Shown here: positions 1-7,983 of the stretch, one piece after another
Numbering within the stretch: position 1 is the stretch's first letter
Layout of the letters: each line of letters opens with the position of its first letter
NCBI GenBank assembly: GCA_028821575.1
Contig: JAPPFW010000009.1
Location: forward strand, 1 to 64,000
DNA from: a bacterium
Lineage (GTDB): Bacteria; Actinomycetota; Acidimicrobiia; Spongiisociales; Spongiisociaceae
Direction of reading: 5' to 3'
DNA: 64,000 nucleotides
Made by a program: the position numbers and the translations under genes
The notes under the pieces: generated by a model
The model's input: the letters and a program-made list of their open reading frames with translations, nothing else
The model's database searches: none
What the model was told of the DNA's origin: nothing

Positions 1-23
1 CTCCATATGATAATGATATCACA

Positions 24-791
24 TTAGTGTAATTTAGAGTGAACACGCCCTAGTAGGGAGGCGATGGGTAAGCCCGCAGTTGGGTGTAGCGGGCGTCGTG
101 GGGATACCGACGGCGGGGCTTCTCGGGCGGCCAGATCCCACACCAGATGCCGATACAGCACAGACAGTTGACGGTCAAGGACCCCTTGCATGGTGAGGGG
201 GGACATCCACTCCAGCAGGTATCTTTCGTGATGGTCAGCGGGGTCCTGGGTCCACAACTCCAGTACTAATCCCGCAAACTCCCGGAGGCCGAACGTTACG
301 TCTTCGGTCTCCAAAACCGTTGTTGACCCGTCCCAGTTCCGCCGCGACAGCGCCGGTAGCGCTGCTGTGACAGTGGGCGACCACTCCGGGGACCACACCG
401 GTGTGTTCACCTCCCGACCCAGAGTTACCCACTCGGCTCTGACCGCCCGCTCCGCCAGCCACCCGGCATCAACCCCCGTAGCCACCTGGTTGCGCAGCGC
501 CCGGCGGATGGATGTTTCCTCAGCTTCCATCCGAGCGTCGAGACGGGCGAAATACGCCGCCGGGTCCCCTATCCGCGCCAGGCTAAATGGACACCAAGCG
601 GCCATCCACTCCCAAGCCTCTGTACCCCAGAGCAGCTCGGAATCCGGATCCGGCACATACTCGGGAAAAGGCCAGCGGCAATGAGCCACACCCCCAGAAG
701 GCAGAACCATCCGCAACACCATCCTGCAGCCATCGTACAACCAGGCAGGTTCAACCAGCAGCCGAACCGCTGGAGAGCATCCATCGCCCAC
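24..791 (-). CDS. hypothetical protein, 255 aa (island cargo)
   Basis: Not recognised. The protein is Trp-rich and mixed helical, with no signal peptide, no membrane segment and no catalytic motif I can name. The GTG start at 791 is the longest option; internal Met codons near residues 24 and 28 are alternatives. The reading frame begins about 70 bases from the outer end of the ISL3 element, so its 5' end may have been altered by that insertion. Composition is protein-like through the full length, but no family supports it. Confidence 0.45.
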   Translation of the reverse strand: MGDGCSPAVRLLVEPAWLYDGCRMVLRMVLPSGGVAHCRWPFPEYVPDPDSELLWGTEAWEWMAAWCPFSLARIGDPAAYFARLDARMEAEETSIRRALRNQVATGVDAGWLAERAVRAEWVTLGREVNTPVWSPEWSPTVTAALPALSRRNWDGSTTVLETEDVTFGLREFAGLVLELWTQDPADHHERYLLEWMSPLTMQGVLDRQLSVLYRHLVWDLAAREAPPSVSPRRPLHPTAGLPIASLLGRVHSKLH

Positions 792-858
792 AGATCGGGT
801 ATCCCAAGACAGCAGGGCGCTGCCAGCGGGTTGGCTCCGGGCGGCCCCGAACCATAAG

Positions 859-1935
859 GGGCTCTTCGGACTTCACGGGGGAGTGACCGATGGGAGTAGG
901 TTCCAGATGGGTTTCCCGGCGTAGAGGAGCGCGCGGATTCGATAGTTCGCGAAGTTCCGGAACCCGAACGCTGCCCGTTTGATCCTCTTGATCAGGTTGT
1001 TGAGAGCCTCGGTGGGTCCGTTGGTCACCTTCGAGATGTGCCAGTTCGTGATCTGTGGGCACCAGCGGCTGATGGTTCGGCCGAGTTTGTTGATCTCGGG
1101 AGGACAGGACTGGTCTTGGAGGTCGTCGGCGAGCCGGAGGGTGTATCGGAGCGCGACCGCTGGGCTGTCGATCCCGTAGATGTCTCGGACGGTTTCCTTC
1201 GCGTGCCAGGCACAGTGGACCTCGCCGTGGGGGTCGCCGGCGTCGAGGAGGCCACGGAGACGGGTTCGGCCTCGGTCGCTGCATCTTCTCCGAAGCAGCG
1301 GTGAGTAGCCGACGTGCCCCGTACAGGGGGTCGCCCTTGCGGCCTCGGTGCCCGAGGGTTTCGTTCTGGACTCGGCGTCGTACTTCGTCGAGTCGCTGGT
1401 TGGCTAAGCGTGTGACGCGGAATGGTCTGCTACCTGGAGAGCGTGGGGCAGGACCCGGTCGTAGGCTTTCCGGTACGGTCCTGACATGTCGAGTACGGCC
1501 CAGCGGATCCCCTCGAGCCACTCGGCGGGCTGTGAACGGAACCAGGCTTCGGCACTATTAGCTGTTCTACCCGCCACTATATCGAACCGGCTGGTGGCCT
1601 CCCACATCGACGACAGAGGGTGCACCATTGCTTGGTGCGGAACCGGCCCTTCCGCCAGAACAACGTCTCATCCACGCCCACAGCCTCAACCGTCCCTTAC
1701 CCGATCGCCATCCGCCTCCAGGAGTGCTTCACCCCAGAGGCGCACCTCGTCGTTGACCGTGTGCCAATCACAGCCGAGTTCTTCGGCTACTTCCTCGGCG
1801 GGACGGCCTTGACGTCCGACCTGGGTGGTCACCCAGCGGGGCTGACTCCGATTATGGAGGACCCCCCATCAATTTCTGGTGGATTCCAACTCCCCCTGGT
1901 AGACCCCCTACTCCCCCCTAATATCCGAAGAGCCC
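859..1935 (-). mobile_element. ISL3-family insertion sequence, degenerate copy
   Basis: The ends carry imperfect terminal inverted repeats of about 25 bases, 859-883 and 1911-1935. Both begin GGGCTCTTCGGA reading inward and both finish in a G-run followed by AG; I count 21 of 25 matches by eye. Between them lies a broken ISL3 transposase on the minus strand. The element is about 1.08 kb, shorter than usual for the family, consistent with loss of the N-terminal zinc-finger part. I see no clear 8-base target duplication at the ends. Confidence 0.75.
886..1860 (-). pseudogene. ISL3-family transposase, frameshifted remnant
   Basis: Reading the minus strand and switching frame several times recovers the family landmarks in order: an N-terminal stretch with CDWHTVNDEV, then VDETLFWRKGRF (first catalytic Asp), then DMSGPYRKAYDRVLPHA, then TRLANQRLDEVRRRVQ, then TNGPTEALNNLIKRIKR and GFRNFANYRIRALL at the C terminus. 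At least three frame changes and a stop separate these blocks, so no functional transposase can be made from this copy. Confidence 0.85.
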
Positions 1936-1955
1936 GCTTAGTTGGGGGATCGTCG

Positions 1956-2987
1956 TCATCGTCCGATCCTTTCCAGCCATCCGATGGCTGCCTCGGGGCT
2001 GCCCCACGATTGCAGGCCGATCTCTCGCCAGCGTTCGCCGTCCACGATCACCCAGCGCGAGCGGTGGCGGTCAACACGTCGGCGTCGAACGATGTACCGC
2101 CCGCAGCGAGAATGGAACTCGGCAAGGCGGCGACGCGAGAGGAAGCGCCGGCGGTAGACGACATCCCACTCAAGGCGCGGGTCGAACGAGATTGTCTCCC
2201 GCTCCGCCTGGTCTCCCACCATTTTTTCCCCGCAGTGTCCGGGACACGAGTCGGCCGAGGACCCGGTGTCGACCTGTACCGAGCTATCAACACAGGCCCA
2301 GAGACCGCCAGGGCTTCGGGCGAGTGCTGACCCGCACGCGCAACGGTCACCTGACCGGACCCACGAAACCGGACTGAATCCGCGCCCCACCCGGTACAGG
2401 ACGTAGTGGACGGCTCCGCACGTCCCGCACGGGTCCCGCCTGGGTGTCGTGTAGCTCCAATAGAAGCGGTCGAACTTTCGCAGCCGGTCCCAGCAACAAA
2501 GCGTGCAGGACGACGACAGATCCACGTAGTGCCCATCCAAACAGCCTACGTCGCTGCTGCCATCGCCGACGAAGAGCCACTGACTAGTTCGTCGTCCACA
2601 GCCTGCGCACTGACGGGCTGGGCACGGGCAGACTTCGTCGGGGTGTTTGTCGGAGCATGCACAGTGGAACGTCTGACAGGTCGGGCAGATCCACGCGTCG
2701 CTGCCGCAGTTGGAGCAGCGTTTGTCACAGTGCGGACACGACGGATCGTTCCAAGACCACAACACGGAGCAGTCACCGCAGACGCGGACCTGACGGCAGT
2801 TGGGTATGTCATGCCACCACATCGTGGTAACAGCCACGCCGATCTCGTCGTGTGTCGTCACCATGTCAGCCGTGTCAACACAGATCTCACAGTCGAGAGT
2901 ATGGGCCTGGCCGCTGAGCCAGCGACCCGTGGCTTCCGGGTCGTCAGCGTTGGCGATCATGTTGTAGAGGCTACCCCAGGTTGTCAC
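1956..2987 (-). CDS. Cys-rich, multiple CxxC protein, 343 aa
   Basis: Not assigned to a family. Residues roughly 30-220 contain repeated Cys pairs (CEIC, CGDC, CPHC, CSNC, CPTC, CPCP, CAGC, CTLC, CGTC), which suggest several zinc-ribbon or knuckle modules in tandem. The last 100 residues are Arg-rich and lack Cys, with RRRRVDRHRSRW, a possible nucleic-acid-binding surface. No signal peptide. The stop lies 20 bases from the right inverted repeat of the ISL3 element. The GTG start at 2987 has a weak ribosome site; a later Met (MIANADD) is an alternative. A metal-binding protein is inferred; no function can be assigned. Confidence 0.55.
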   Translation of the reverse strand: MTTWGSLYNMIANADDPEATGRWLSGQAHTLDCEICVDTADMVTTHDEIGVAVTTMWWHDIPNCRQVRVCGDCSVLWSWNDPSCPHCDKRCSNCGSDAWICPTCQTFHCACSDKHPDEVCPCPARQCAGCGRRTSQWLFVGDGSSDVGCLDGHYVDLSSSCTLCCWDRLRKFDRFYWSYTTPRRDPCGTCGAVHYVLYRVGRGFSPVSWVRSGDRCACGSALARSPGGLWACVDSSVQVDTGSSADSCPGHCGEKMVGDQAERETISFDPRLEWDVVYRRRFLSRRRLAEFHSRCGRYIVRRRRVDRHRSRWVIVDGERWREIGLQSWGSPEAAIGWLERIGR

Positions 2988-3122
2988 GTCGCCGCTTCTG
3001 AGCGGCCCGGCTGCCTCAACGGATAGATGGTAGATGGCGCACCCAGCCTCCTGAGTGGTGCGGAAGTGGCAGCTAGAGCGGGGGTTGAGGGTTCGGTTTC
3101 TGGGTTCGTTGCCTACGGGGAC

Positions 3123-3166
3123 AACGAGACCGGGCGTACCAACGAGGTAGGTACCCGGCCCTCGTT
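3123..3166 (-). terminator. hairpin, candidate terminator of the 3166-3459 gene
   Basis: An AACGAG/CTCGTT outer stem encloses CCGGG and TACC paired with GGTA and CCCGG. The hairpin begins at the stop codon of the minus-strand small gene. There is no clean U-tract, so intrinsic termination is plausible rather than certain. Confidence 0.4.
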
Positions 3167-3459
3167 TATGGATTGTAGCGTGTTGGGGGGTTGGGGGTGG
3201 GCTGGGGGCAGTTCCGATGCCGCCATTTCAGATACTTGGCTCGTAGCCGGGACACTCGAACGAGATGGCAGTCGATGCCGGGCGTATCGACGATTATGCC
3301 GTAGTCGAAGTCGGGGGGAAGCGGGCATGGACCAATGTGGACGTGTTTCTCTCTGTCCTTGAAGCCGGGTTTTCTGGTTTGTCGGCCTATGTGTGCGCCG
3401 ACGAGGATGCTGACAATGTTTGCTGCGGCGAGTATCTCGATCCAGGGGAGGTCATACAT
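3166..3459 (-). CDS. small predicted membrane-anchored protein, 97 aa
   Basis: Not recognised. Residues about 5-23 (IEILAAANIVSILVGAHIG) form one hydrophobic N-terminal helix; the rest is polar, basic and Pro-rich at the end. A membrane anchor with a cytoplasmic or external tail is inferred. It starts with ATG at 3459 and has a weak ribosome site. It shares orientation with the small membrane ORF at 3511-3636, about 50 bases upstream, so the two may be co-transcribed. Confidence 0.45.
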   Translation of the reverse strand: MYDLPWIEILAAANIVSILVGAHIGRQTRKPGFKDREKHVHIGPCPLPPDFDYGIIVDTPGIDCHLVRVSRLRAKYLKWRHRNCPQPTPNPPTRYNP

Positions 3460-3510
3460 GTCTCGTAGGCTAGAAGCCGGAGAAGATCGCTTGACGTAGC
3501 CTAGGGGTTC

Positions 3511-3636
3511 TCAGGGGAGAAACGCCTTGAGAGCAGTAGCGATCCCTTCTCCGAAGGCTCCCCAGGCGTCAAAGTAGGTGAGGATGATGGGGAGGGGTGC
3601 GAGTGTCCAGATGACGTTTCGGGTTCGACGTTTCAT
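3511..3636 (-). CDS. small hydrophobic protein, 41 aa
   Basis: The ORF begins MKRRTRNVIW, followed by a hydrophobic stretch (TLAPLPIILTYF) and an amphipathic C-terminal helix. The basic start followed by one membrane segment fits a small inner-membrane peptide, for example a holin-like or toxin-like peptide, but there is no direct homology evidence. It is divergent from the plus-strand gene at 3698, with 61 bases between starts. A longer frame on the same strand exists, but this Met gives a sensible membrane topology. Confidence 0.35.
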   Translation of the reverse strand: MKRRTRNVIWTLAPLPIILTYFDAWGAFGEGIATALKAFLP

Positions 3637-3697
3637 GCCCCGGAGAGTAACAGCCACCGGGGTCCAGAGCAAACATGTGTTCGATGGAAGGCTGTTG

Positions 3698-3994
3698 ATG
3701 CAGCAGAGATCGGACCCTGATGGTAGGGTGGTTGGGCCTGTAGGGCAGGCCAGCCACGATCTCACCGTCATGGTTCGTGACCTATGCGAAACGATGGGGA
3801 ACACACCTGCGAACGCTACGATGCGGGAAATCGCAGAGGTAATACCGAACTGGATCGAATCGACAAAGTGGACTCGGGCCACCGATGACGATAAGTTCCG
3901 GGTTGTCGCCTTCGGGCAGTTAGCTCTCTGCCCTCAGTATGATGCCTTCTATGATGCTTGGGCAGCTGCTGGCTGGCCGCCACTGTACGAGTGA
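3698..3994 (+). CDS. hypothetical protein, 98 aa (first gene of a small cassette)
   Basis: Not recognised. I chose ATG 3698 because GGAAGG lies 6 bases upstream; the longer frame from 3578 overlaps the divergent small gene. The C-terminal half is rich in Trp and Tyr (FYDAWAAAGWPPLYE) and helical. Stop at 3994 and the next start at 4000 are 5 bases apart, so translation of the two is probably coupled. GC content is visibly lower than in the chromosomal genes. Confidence 0.5.
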   Translation: MQQRSDPDGRVVGPVGQASHDLTVMVRDLCETMGNTPANATMREIAEVIPNWIESTKWTRATDDDKFRVVAFGQLALCPQYDAFYDAWAAAGWPPLYE

Positions 3995-3999
3995 AACCA

Positions 4000-4647
4000 A
4001 TGAACGCTCTCGACATAACACCCGAAGCCTTGCCGTCCGACCACCGCACAGAAGCGGTGAAGGCTCTTGTAGAGTATCTGAACGCCGGTGGTGTCATCCT
4101 GCGGTACGTGCGATCCCCTTACCGGCACATTGTGGCTGACAGGTTGGAGCAGGCAGAACGGACGATGCGTCTTTACGATGCTGCTCGTGATGCGTGCGAC
4201 GTGTTCTTGCGGGTAGCTACCAGTTACGTAGCTGCTTGCCAAGAGGAATTGCGGTTAGCAGACCTGATCGAAGTCAGGCTTGACCTACTCCGCTATCCGT
4301 ACACCAAAGCATACGAATACTCTAATTCGATGGTTGAGGATTTTGGCACAGCTACCGAACACTATCTGTTCGCCAAAGGTGTAGCATTCGCTGCCCTGAA
4401 GAAGTTTCTAAGAGTTGACCTAGACAACCGAGTCGAGAAGGAGCATCTTAAGCGTAAGCCGGGTGTAGCAAAGTTTGACAGCGATTTCGCTATGACTGCT
4501 ATACGTTTGAGGGAGGCATACCGGGTTCTCTTTTGCATGTATGATGCGGAAAGCCGGATATTGGCGCTGGGTTGTGAGAAGGTGGATGAGATGCTTGTGA
4601 TGCAGAGAGAAGTTGAACGTGACAGGATTGTAGGATTGATAGCATGA
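4000..4647 (+). CDS. hypothetical helical protein, 215 aa
   Basis: Not recognised. It begins MNALDITPEAL at ATG 4000. Composition is strongly helical with heptad-like stretches (residues about 45-75 and 175-210) and no membrane segment or signal. There is no visible enzyme motif. Base composition is much less GC-rich than the core genes and uses A/T-ending codons freely, pointing to recent acquisition. Its ATGA overlap with the next gene (4644-4647) shows a two-gene, possibly three-gene, translational unit. Confidence 0.6.
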   Translation: MNALDITPEALPSDHRTEAVKALVEYLNAGGVILRYVRSPYRHIVADRLEQAERTMRLYDAARDACDVFLRVATSYVAACQEELRLADLIEVRLDLLRYPYTKAYEYSNSMVEDFGTATEHYLFAKGVAFAALKKFLRVDLDNRVEKEHLKRKPGVAKFDSDFAMTAIRLREAYRVLFCMYDAESRILALGCEKVDEMLVMQREVERDRIVGLIA

Positions 4648-4946
4648 CAGAAATAGAGAGAATCCGAGACGACCTAAACCGAGTCCGTCACAAAGTGAAT
4701 GTTGATGGTCTCGAACAGGTCATGTCAGGCATAGACGCCATCAAGTACGAGAACACGCTGATCCGTGCCGAAACCATCCTTAGTATTATGGATGGGAGGG
4801 CATGGTTGAATGGTGACTTCGAGTACCTGATGGACCGACTGAACCTCGAAGTAGGGATTATGCGTTCGGTCTCAGACGTGCCAGGGCCGGACGGGGGGCC
4901 TTACAATCGGGTTCTTGATGAACCCTTAAGCAGCTATGATCGCTGA
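4644..4946 (+). CDS. hypothetical coiled-coil protein, 100 aa
   Basis: Not recognised. It starts in the ATGA overlap with the upstream gene. Residues 1-60 (TEIERIRDDLNRVRHKV onward) read as a coiled coil, suggesting a small partner subunit of the 4000-4647 product. The last 20 bases overlap, tail to tail, the broken IS1595 transposase frame on the opposite strand, so its C terminus may have been set by that insertion. Confidence 0.55.
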   Translation: MTEIERIRDDLNRVRHKVNVDGLEQVMSGIDAIKYENTLIRAETILSIMDGRAWLNGDFEYLMDRLNLEVGIMRSVSDVPGPDGGPYNRVLDEPLSSYDR

Positions 4947-5666
4947 GATTCTGCGGTCAGCTTCAGCCCTTATAGCTTTGATCTTGCGGCGCTTCTCGAT
5001 ATGTAGGTCTAGATTGTGTAGCAGACGATCCGTGTTCACACGGATTCGGTCAGCCTGTTCTTTGCTTATGCTCATACCCATGATTATACTATGATAACCG
5101 CGCCTGTCCGCTCGGGAGCAGAACCCGAGCACTGCCTGTTTGTTCGTGAACGCCCCACCCTGCGAGTAAAGCTCCCTGCGCTTCCAAGCGTGCATACGCT
5201 GATACTTGCCACCCACATATGTTTCGTCTGCTTCCACCGGCTCGGACGTGTCCGGCGCATCCGCCTTCAGGTTGGCCGACTGGCATGTCTCCCGGAGACG
5301 ATGCAGCATGAACCAGGCCGTCTTGTGTGTCACACCGATCTGGGAGGCCAGGCGACTCGCCGCAACCCCTTTGGGGTTGTCCATCAGCATCCACACAGCC
5401 ACATACCACTTGCGGAGCGGCAGCTTGGAGTCCTCGAACACGGTGTGCTTCCGCACGTTGAACTGCCGTCAGCAGTCGGAGCACTTGTACAGGTTCCGGG
5501 ACCGTATCCGGTACACCTTCGTTCCGATGCAGCCCCAGGCGCACTCGGGGCCGTCCGGCCAGCGCTGGGCTGCTTGGTCGTCGATGCAGGCTTGTTCGGT
5601 GGGGAAGGCTTCTAGGAGGTCGTATAGGGTGTCGTTAGCGCAACATGGGGTCTCCGAGCCGGGCAA
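4926..5666 (-). pseudogene. IS1595-family transposase, nonsense-broken and truncated
   Basis: The N-terminal frame (5469-5666) has the zinc-ribbon part ending YKCSDC. A TGA then interrupts where the family normally continues into xRQF, and the same frame resumes with RQFNVRKHTVFEDSKLPLRKWY, an HTH (GVTHKTAWFMLHRLRE) and VEADETYVGGK with the first catalytic Asp. After roughly NKQAVLGFCSR the similarity fades and the remaining 50 residues, up to IIAA, look unrelated to the DDE domain, which lacks its later acidic residues. The copy is therefore inactive twice over: internal stop and lost C-terminal catalytic half. Confidence 0.8.
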
Positions 5667-5746
5667 ACGGGCAGGGAGTGTACAGTGATCGGCACTAGCA
5701 TGTCAACGACCCACATGTCAAATCCACCGAGCCTGGCCCGGATCAC

Positions 5747-5752
5747 TATAAA
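5747..5752 (+). promoter_or_regulatory. candidate -10 box (TATAAA)
   Basis: TATAAA sits 13 bases before the first leader hairpin and about 100 bases before the GTG start of the gene at 5849. I see no good -35 at 16-18 bases, so the call rests on the -10 alone. Confidence 0.3.
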
Positions 5753-5764
5753 CTCTGAGGCTTC

Positions 5765-5812
5765 GGCCCCGGAGGGGCCGTCCAGCCGCTTGTAGCGATC
5801 CGGCTGGACGGC
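5765..5812 (+). promoter_or_regulatory. two overlapping leader hairpins, attenuator-like
   Basis: Hairpin 1 is GGCCCC (5765-5770), loop GGA, GGGGCC (5774-5779). Hairpin 2 is a perfect 12-base stem, GCCGTCCAGCCG (5777-5788) with CGGCTGGACGGC (5801-5812). They share GCC at 5777-5779, so they cannot both form fully. They lie between a candidate -10 and the ribosome site of the gene at 5849. No U-tract follows either stem. A regulatory leader or an inverted-repeat remnant of a mobile element are both possible. Confidence 0.45.
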
Positions 5813-5848
5813 AATGCCCTCCCCCAAAAGAGAAAGGAAGGGCACGAA

Positions 5849-6085
5849 GTGACCTATCACGCCTGTCCCATCCAGCTTTACGAAATCGACTCTGACGCCA
5901 GCCACGTCACCTGCCGAGACTGCCGAAAGGCCTGGCGGATCGACTCCTACCGGCTTGTAGCCGACGGTGAACCCGTGCAGCACTTGATCGAAATGGGAGG
6001 GAACTCCCACAGCCAGTTCTGCCTCGGATGCGCCGTAGAGGCCCAACTTGAGCCCGTTGCAGCCTATGTGGGGCTGGCAGCTTAG
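5849..6085 (+). CDS. small Cys-rich protein, putative zinc ribbon, 78 aa
   Basis: Not recognised at family level. Cys residues at about 6, 22 and 25 (CRDC) and a second pair near residue 58 (CLGC) could bind one zinc ion. The GTG start at 5849 is preceded by AAAGGAAGGG about 8 bases upstream, a good ribosome site. The upstream leader folds into strong hairpins. No signal or membrane segment. It sits between two insertion-sequence remnants and is probably island cargo. Confidence 0.5.
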   Translation: MTYHACPIQLYEIDSDASHVTCRDCRKAWRIDSYRLVADGEPVQHLIEMGGNSHSQFCLGCAVEAQLEPVAAYVGLAA

Positions 6086-6113
6086 GGCTGGGTGCGTCAC
6101 CTACCATCTATCC

Positions 6114-6392
6114 GTCGCGTTCGCTACCGCCACCCACCGGGCTAACCCGCCTCTCCGAAGCCAAACCAGAGGGAACTTCACTCAAGAACTCGCCGGCTCG
6201 CCCGGATCCCGCTCATCGTCATCGATGAAGTTGACTGCATCCCCCTCGACCCGAAGCCGCTTCGCTGTTCTTCTCCCTCATCTCATCCCGCTACGAACGC
6301 CGATCGCTCATGGTCACGTCCAACGAGAACTTCTCCGCTTGGGCAGAGATCTTCGGCGGCGTCGTAGCCGAAGATCTCGCCTTCCCCGCGGT
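6114..6392 (+). pseudogene. istB: IS21-family istB (ATPase helper) remnant
   Basis: Three frames in succession give IstB landmarks: VAFATATHR, then RLSEAKPEGNFTQELA, then LARIPLIVIDEVDCIPLDP (Walker B region), then FFSLISSRYERRSLMVTSNE followed by NFSAWAEIFGG. At least three frameshifts are needed and the N-terminal P-loop half is absent. It is a fossil of an IS21-type element; no istA is visible nearby. Confidence 0.75.
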
Positions 6393-6555
6393 ACCTCCAC
6401 CGGGACCGTGGGGTGGATCCCCCTTCCATCGATCACCTCCAGGTCTTACGCCCTCTGCTCGTAGCTGAATGTCTATCTTTCTCGAGGTTCTGCCTTACAG
6501 ACCGGGTAGGCCCGCGGTTTGCGTTGGCTCTGTTTGAGATCGGGGTTGGGGTTTG

Positions 6556-7770
6556 CTATGCGGTTGGGTCGATGAGGCGGCCGACGAAGAGGAGGGAGTT
6601 GGTGTGTTGGTGGATGATGGCCCAGAGGAAGGGTCGGTCGGCGACGATGGTGAGGTCGGCTTGAGGGGGTGCGGACTCCTGGAAGGCCAGGGCGGTGGCT
6701 CCTGCAGCTTCGGTGCCTCTCTCGTCGACGGTTACCTTGGCGCCATGGAGGGCAGCGGTGATGAAGATACCGGGGGCGATGCGGTCGAAGGGTGCTCCTT
6801 CGCAGAAGCCGAGGGGGCAGAGCCACTCGAACAGATCGGTGGGAGGCAGTGTCTGTTCCCACTTTGGCATCGTGATGTCGACCAAGCCCTGCTGGGCGGT
6901 GTCCTCTAGTTCGCTCAATGCCCCGGCGTCGAGGGATTCCTCTAGTTCAGCGAGGCCTGTGGGGTTGTGGGGAACGATGAGCCACATTGCGAGTTGGCCA
7001 CCTTTGTATGCAAGTTCGACGGCGTCGGCGTCTTCGAGTTGGACGAATCGGCGGTGGATAGGTTCGTGGTCGGACATGAACGGCACGACCACCGATCGGC
7101 CGTCGTCGGTGGTGAACCGGCGGTCGCTGTTGTCGGACAGGAACGGGTGCACCCAATCAGCTTTCAGGTAGAGGGTGTTCGCGAGGACGAGTGCCTGGTT
7201 CTCTACGACCCTTTCGGAGACGATTGTGGGGATCAGCCCGCGGGTGGTTTCCGACACCCATCGGTTGATGGTCTCGGCCGCGGTGGCCGCATCCGCGGTG
7301 TCGATCGGTTGGATAGCCGCCCCGTAGTGGGCGGAGGCCGTTTCGACGAAGTCAGGCAGCGGTGAGAATCCGTCGTCGGGGAAGAGCCGGGTCGCGACCT
7401 CCAAAATGGTGGACTCCTCCGAGGCTTCGGCCACCATAAGAGCGACGGTGTTGGCGGCGCTGTGGACTCCCACCTGAGGGAATCCGAAGATCCAGTCGAG
7501 GACCGCCCCCGGGTCGGCCGACGCGCCCGCCCGGCTCAGGCTGAAAGCCAGACCGATGCTCAGAGGGCTGGAAACCGCGTTACCCCCCAGACGCCGATGG
7601 AAATCCCACCCCGCTGTGTTGACCCCGCTCACCCAATCGCTCGTTGGGGCATCAGGATCAGCCGACAGCCGATCAGCCGCGGCTAGCAACACTTCCGGGG
7701 TCCTGTCCGGTGTGCCGCATGCGCCGGCGACAAAACACACCAACACGACCAATCCGACCAACCTTCTCAT
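6556..7770 (-). CDS. serpin-family protease inhibitor, lipoprotein
   Basis: Serpins trap serine or cysteine proteases by cleavage of an exposed reactive-centre loop. The 404-residue protein starts with a lipoprotein signal (VAGAC, lipid Cys at 18), so it should be anchored on the outer face of the membrane. Serpin hallmarks are N-x-x-S-S-P-L-S near residue 67, LANTLYLKADW in the middle, the loop hinge DERGTEAAGATAL (residues 349-361) and the C-terminal DRPFLWAI with LFVGRLIDP. The hinge has the small residues expected of an inhibitory serpin. Counting 17 residues from the hinge Glu puts the scissile bond near Ser366-Ala367, which would favour elastase-like or subtilisin-like targets; the exact P1 is inferred. 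Monocistronic within the island. Confidence 0.9.
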   Translation of the reverse strand: MRRLVGLVVLVCFVAGACGTPDRTPEVLLAAADRLSADPDAPTSDWVSGVNTAGWDFHRRLGGNAVSSPLSIGLAFSLSRAGASADPGAVLDWIFGFPQVGVHSAANTVALMVAEASEESTILEVATRLFPDDGFSPLPDFVETASAHYGAAIQPIDTADAATAAETINRWVSETTRGLIPTIVSERVVENQALVLANTLYLKADWVHPFLSDNSDRRFTTDDGRSVVVPFMSDHEPIHRRFVQLEDADAVELAYKGGQLAMWLIVPHNPTGLAELEESLDAGALSELEDTAQQGLVDITMPKWEQTLPPTDLFEWLCPLGFCEGAPFDRIAPGIFITAALHGAKVTVDERGTEAAGATALAFQESAPPQADLTIVADRPFLWAIIHQHTNSLLFVGRLIDPTA

Positions 7771-7983
7771 ACCAATCAGACGTTACAAGCGTGCACTCAG
7801 GTTCCCCGGCATCCGGCGACTACCCACCGCGAACTGCCCTACCCCAGCGGCTACCGTCGAGTGCTTCGAGAAAGCACCCGACCGTGACCCCCACCCCATC
7901 GTCGGTGGACGACCTCCAGCCGCCCAAAGAGCGGCTCCAACAAACGCCGAACCATCGAACGTAATCGATCGGTTAGCCCAACC

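Noticed and set aside
5466..5470. In-frame TGA in the IS1595 transposase as a selenocysteine codon
   Set aside because: The position is normally a Gly or similar residue next to the zinc-ribbon Cys, no stem-loop typical of selenocysteine insertion is evident, and the C-terminal half of the enzyme is missing anyway.
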